Origin: Clostridiales bacterium
GTDB lineage: Bacteria; Bacillota; Desulfitobacteriia; Desulfitobacteriales; Desulfitobacteriaceae
Assembly (NCBI GenBank): GCA_027357125.1
Contig: DAHVVW010000103.1
Span: 1-7,214, forward strand
Direction: 5' to 3'
DNA: 7,214 nucleotides
The notes under the pieces were generated by a model. It searched no databases. It was given only the letters and a program-made list of their open reading frames with translations, and was not told the origin of the DNA. The number at the start of each line of letters is the position of its first letter. Position 1 is the first letter of the stretch. Below, piece after piece: positions 6,458 to 7,214 of the stretch. The translations under genes were made by a program, and so were the position numbers.

Positions 6458-7200
6458 CGCCCTTTCACATGCTGCCAGCGCACAAGTACTTTTTCCGCTA
6501 GATCCACTACGAGAAAGAGCAACACACCGAGCAAACCCATAACCAAGATTCCGGCAAACATCTCGTCCGGAGCTGAGCGGCTCCAGGCATCCATAATAAA
6601 ATAGCCCAAGCCTTGGGTAGTGGCAAAAGATTCCGCGAAGAATAGCACCGCGATCGCTGTTCCCATACTAAGCCTTAGTGCTGTTAGAACATCAGGCAGG
6701 CAGGCCGGCAAGAGGTGGTAGCGGTACACCTGATAGTGGCTTGCACCCGAAGAAAGCAGGGAATCCACTCTTTCGGGCGGGACTTTACGTACAGCATCCC
6801 GTGTGGTTACGAGAATCTGGAAAGAGACGATAAGGGTAATCAGGAAGATCTTAGAGGTATTACCCAGCCCTAAGAAAAGCAAAATTAAAGGTAAAAACAC
6901 GATTTTCGGGATTGGGTATGTTAAATAAACCAAAGGGGCGAGAAAGCGGTCAAGCTTAGGTTCAAATCCCATAATTAACCCCAGGGGCAGTCCGATAAGC
7001 AGGGACAAAGCAGTAGAGAGCACCACCCTATAGGTACTGATCCAGAGATGACATGTCAGTCCCTGTCCGATGAGCCTTCCTGTAGCGCGTAAGGACTCAC
7101 CCGGCGTGGGCAGCATCGGGCTGTTCACGCCCAGTGACGCCCCCTGCCAGATCAGAAGCAAAAATACCGCGGCCAGCACATATCCTCTTGTTGCCCTCAC
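6454..7200 (-). CDS. ABC transporter permease, SsuC/TauC (nitrate/sulfonate/taurine) type
   Basis: A 248-residue integral membrane protein with about six helices, around residues 6-24, 57-79, 91-113, 117-134, 174-193 and 214-236. The cytoplasmic EAA loop that docks with the ATPase is visible at residues 146-165, with Gly152 and the closing LLP (163-165) at the standard spacing: RVDSLLSSGASHYQVYRYH then LLP. The sequence from YPIPKIVFLPLILLFLGLG and the later FFAESFATTQGLGYFIMD are typical of the BinPDT permeases in the nitrate/sulfonate/taurine uptake family. The pathway substrate (sulfonate, nitrate, thiamine-precursor-like or other) cannot be told without the binding protein. The start is GTG 7200, with GGGGAG only 4 bases before it; the frame stays open to the window edge, so the true start could be upstream. 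The ATPase and binding-protein genes are expected upstream on this strand, outside the window. Confidence 0.88.
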   Translation of the reverse strand: MRATRGYVLAAVFLLLIWQGASLGVNSPMLPTPGESLRATGRLIGQGLTCHLWISTYRVVLSTALSLLIGLPLGLIMGFEPKLDRFLAPLVYLTYPIPKIVFLPLILLFLGLGNTSKIFLITLIVSFQILVTTRDAVRKVPPERVDSLLSSGASHYQVYRYHLLPACLPDVLTALRLSMGTAIAVLFFAESFATTQGLGYFIMDAWSRSAPDEMFAGILVMGLLGVLLFLVVDLAEKVLVRWQHVKGR

Positions 7201-7214
7201 TTTTCTCCCCTGCC

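Overview
The window reads as chromosomal DNA of an endospore-forming Firmicute (Bacillota), most likely a clostridial or Peptococcaceae/Desulfotomaculum-like lineage. It carries an alpha/beta-type small acid-soluble spore protein gene and a GerMN-domain cell-wall amidase. Strong AGGAGG-type ribosome binding sites precede most genes, and base composition is intermediate with AT-rich intergenic gaps. The genus is an inference from gene content only.

Layout, left to right. (1) A + strand gene (21-1874) encodes a membrane-anchored three-domain cell-wall enzyme: an Amidase_3 peptidoglycan amidase, a GerMN domain and a divergent (YibQ-type) polysaccharide deacetylase. (2) A - strand carboxymuconolactone decarboxylase/AhpD-like gene (2356-1977) is split by what looks like a 2-bp GA duplication and also lacks the usual active-site histidine. 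(3) A + strand gene encodes a small YbjN-domain protein (2526-3002). (4) A + strand SASP gene (3218-3424) is followed by a strong hairpin. (5) A - strand YbfB/YjiJ-like MFS transporter gene (4786-3495) is broken by a single missing G near its 3' end. (6) A + strand gene encodes a DUF815-type AAA+ ATP-binding protein with a TTG start (5021-6457). (7) A - strand SsuC/TauC-type ABC permease gene (7200-6454, possibly continuing past the right edge) converges on the ATPase gene so that the two stop codons share the bases CTAG.

The genes alternate in strand and do not form one operon, so no single pathway unites them. The link between neighbours is weak: two are tied to envelope or sporulation biology (amidase fusion, SASP) and two are membrane transporters. 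The ABC permease probably belongs to an operon whose ATPase and substrate-binding subunits lie beyond the right edge. I do not see a CRISPR array, tRNA, rRNA, insertion sequence or convincing riboswitch. Gaps between genes are all under 300 bp. The 215-bp gap at 3003-3217 and the 234-bp gap at 4787-5020 hold no gene; the latter has a candidate promoter for the MFS gene.

The most notable points are the amidase-GerMN-deacetylase fusion and the presence of two independently frameshifted genes within 2 kb. I did not find evidence of a complete new system.
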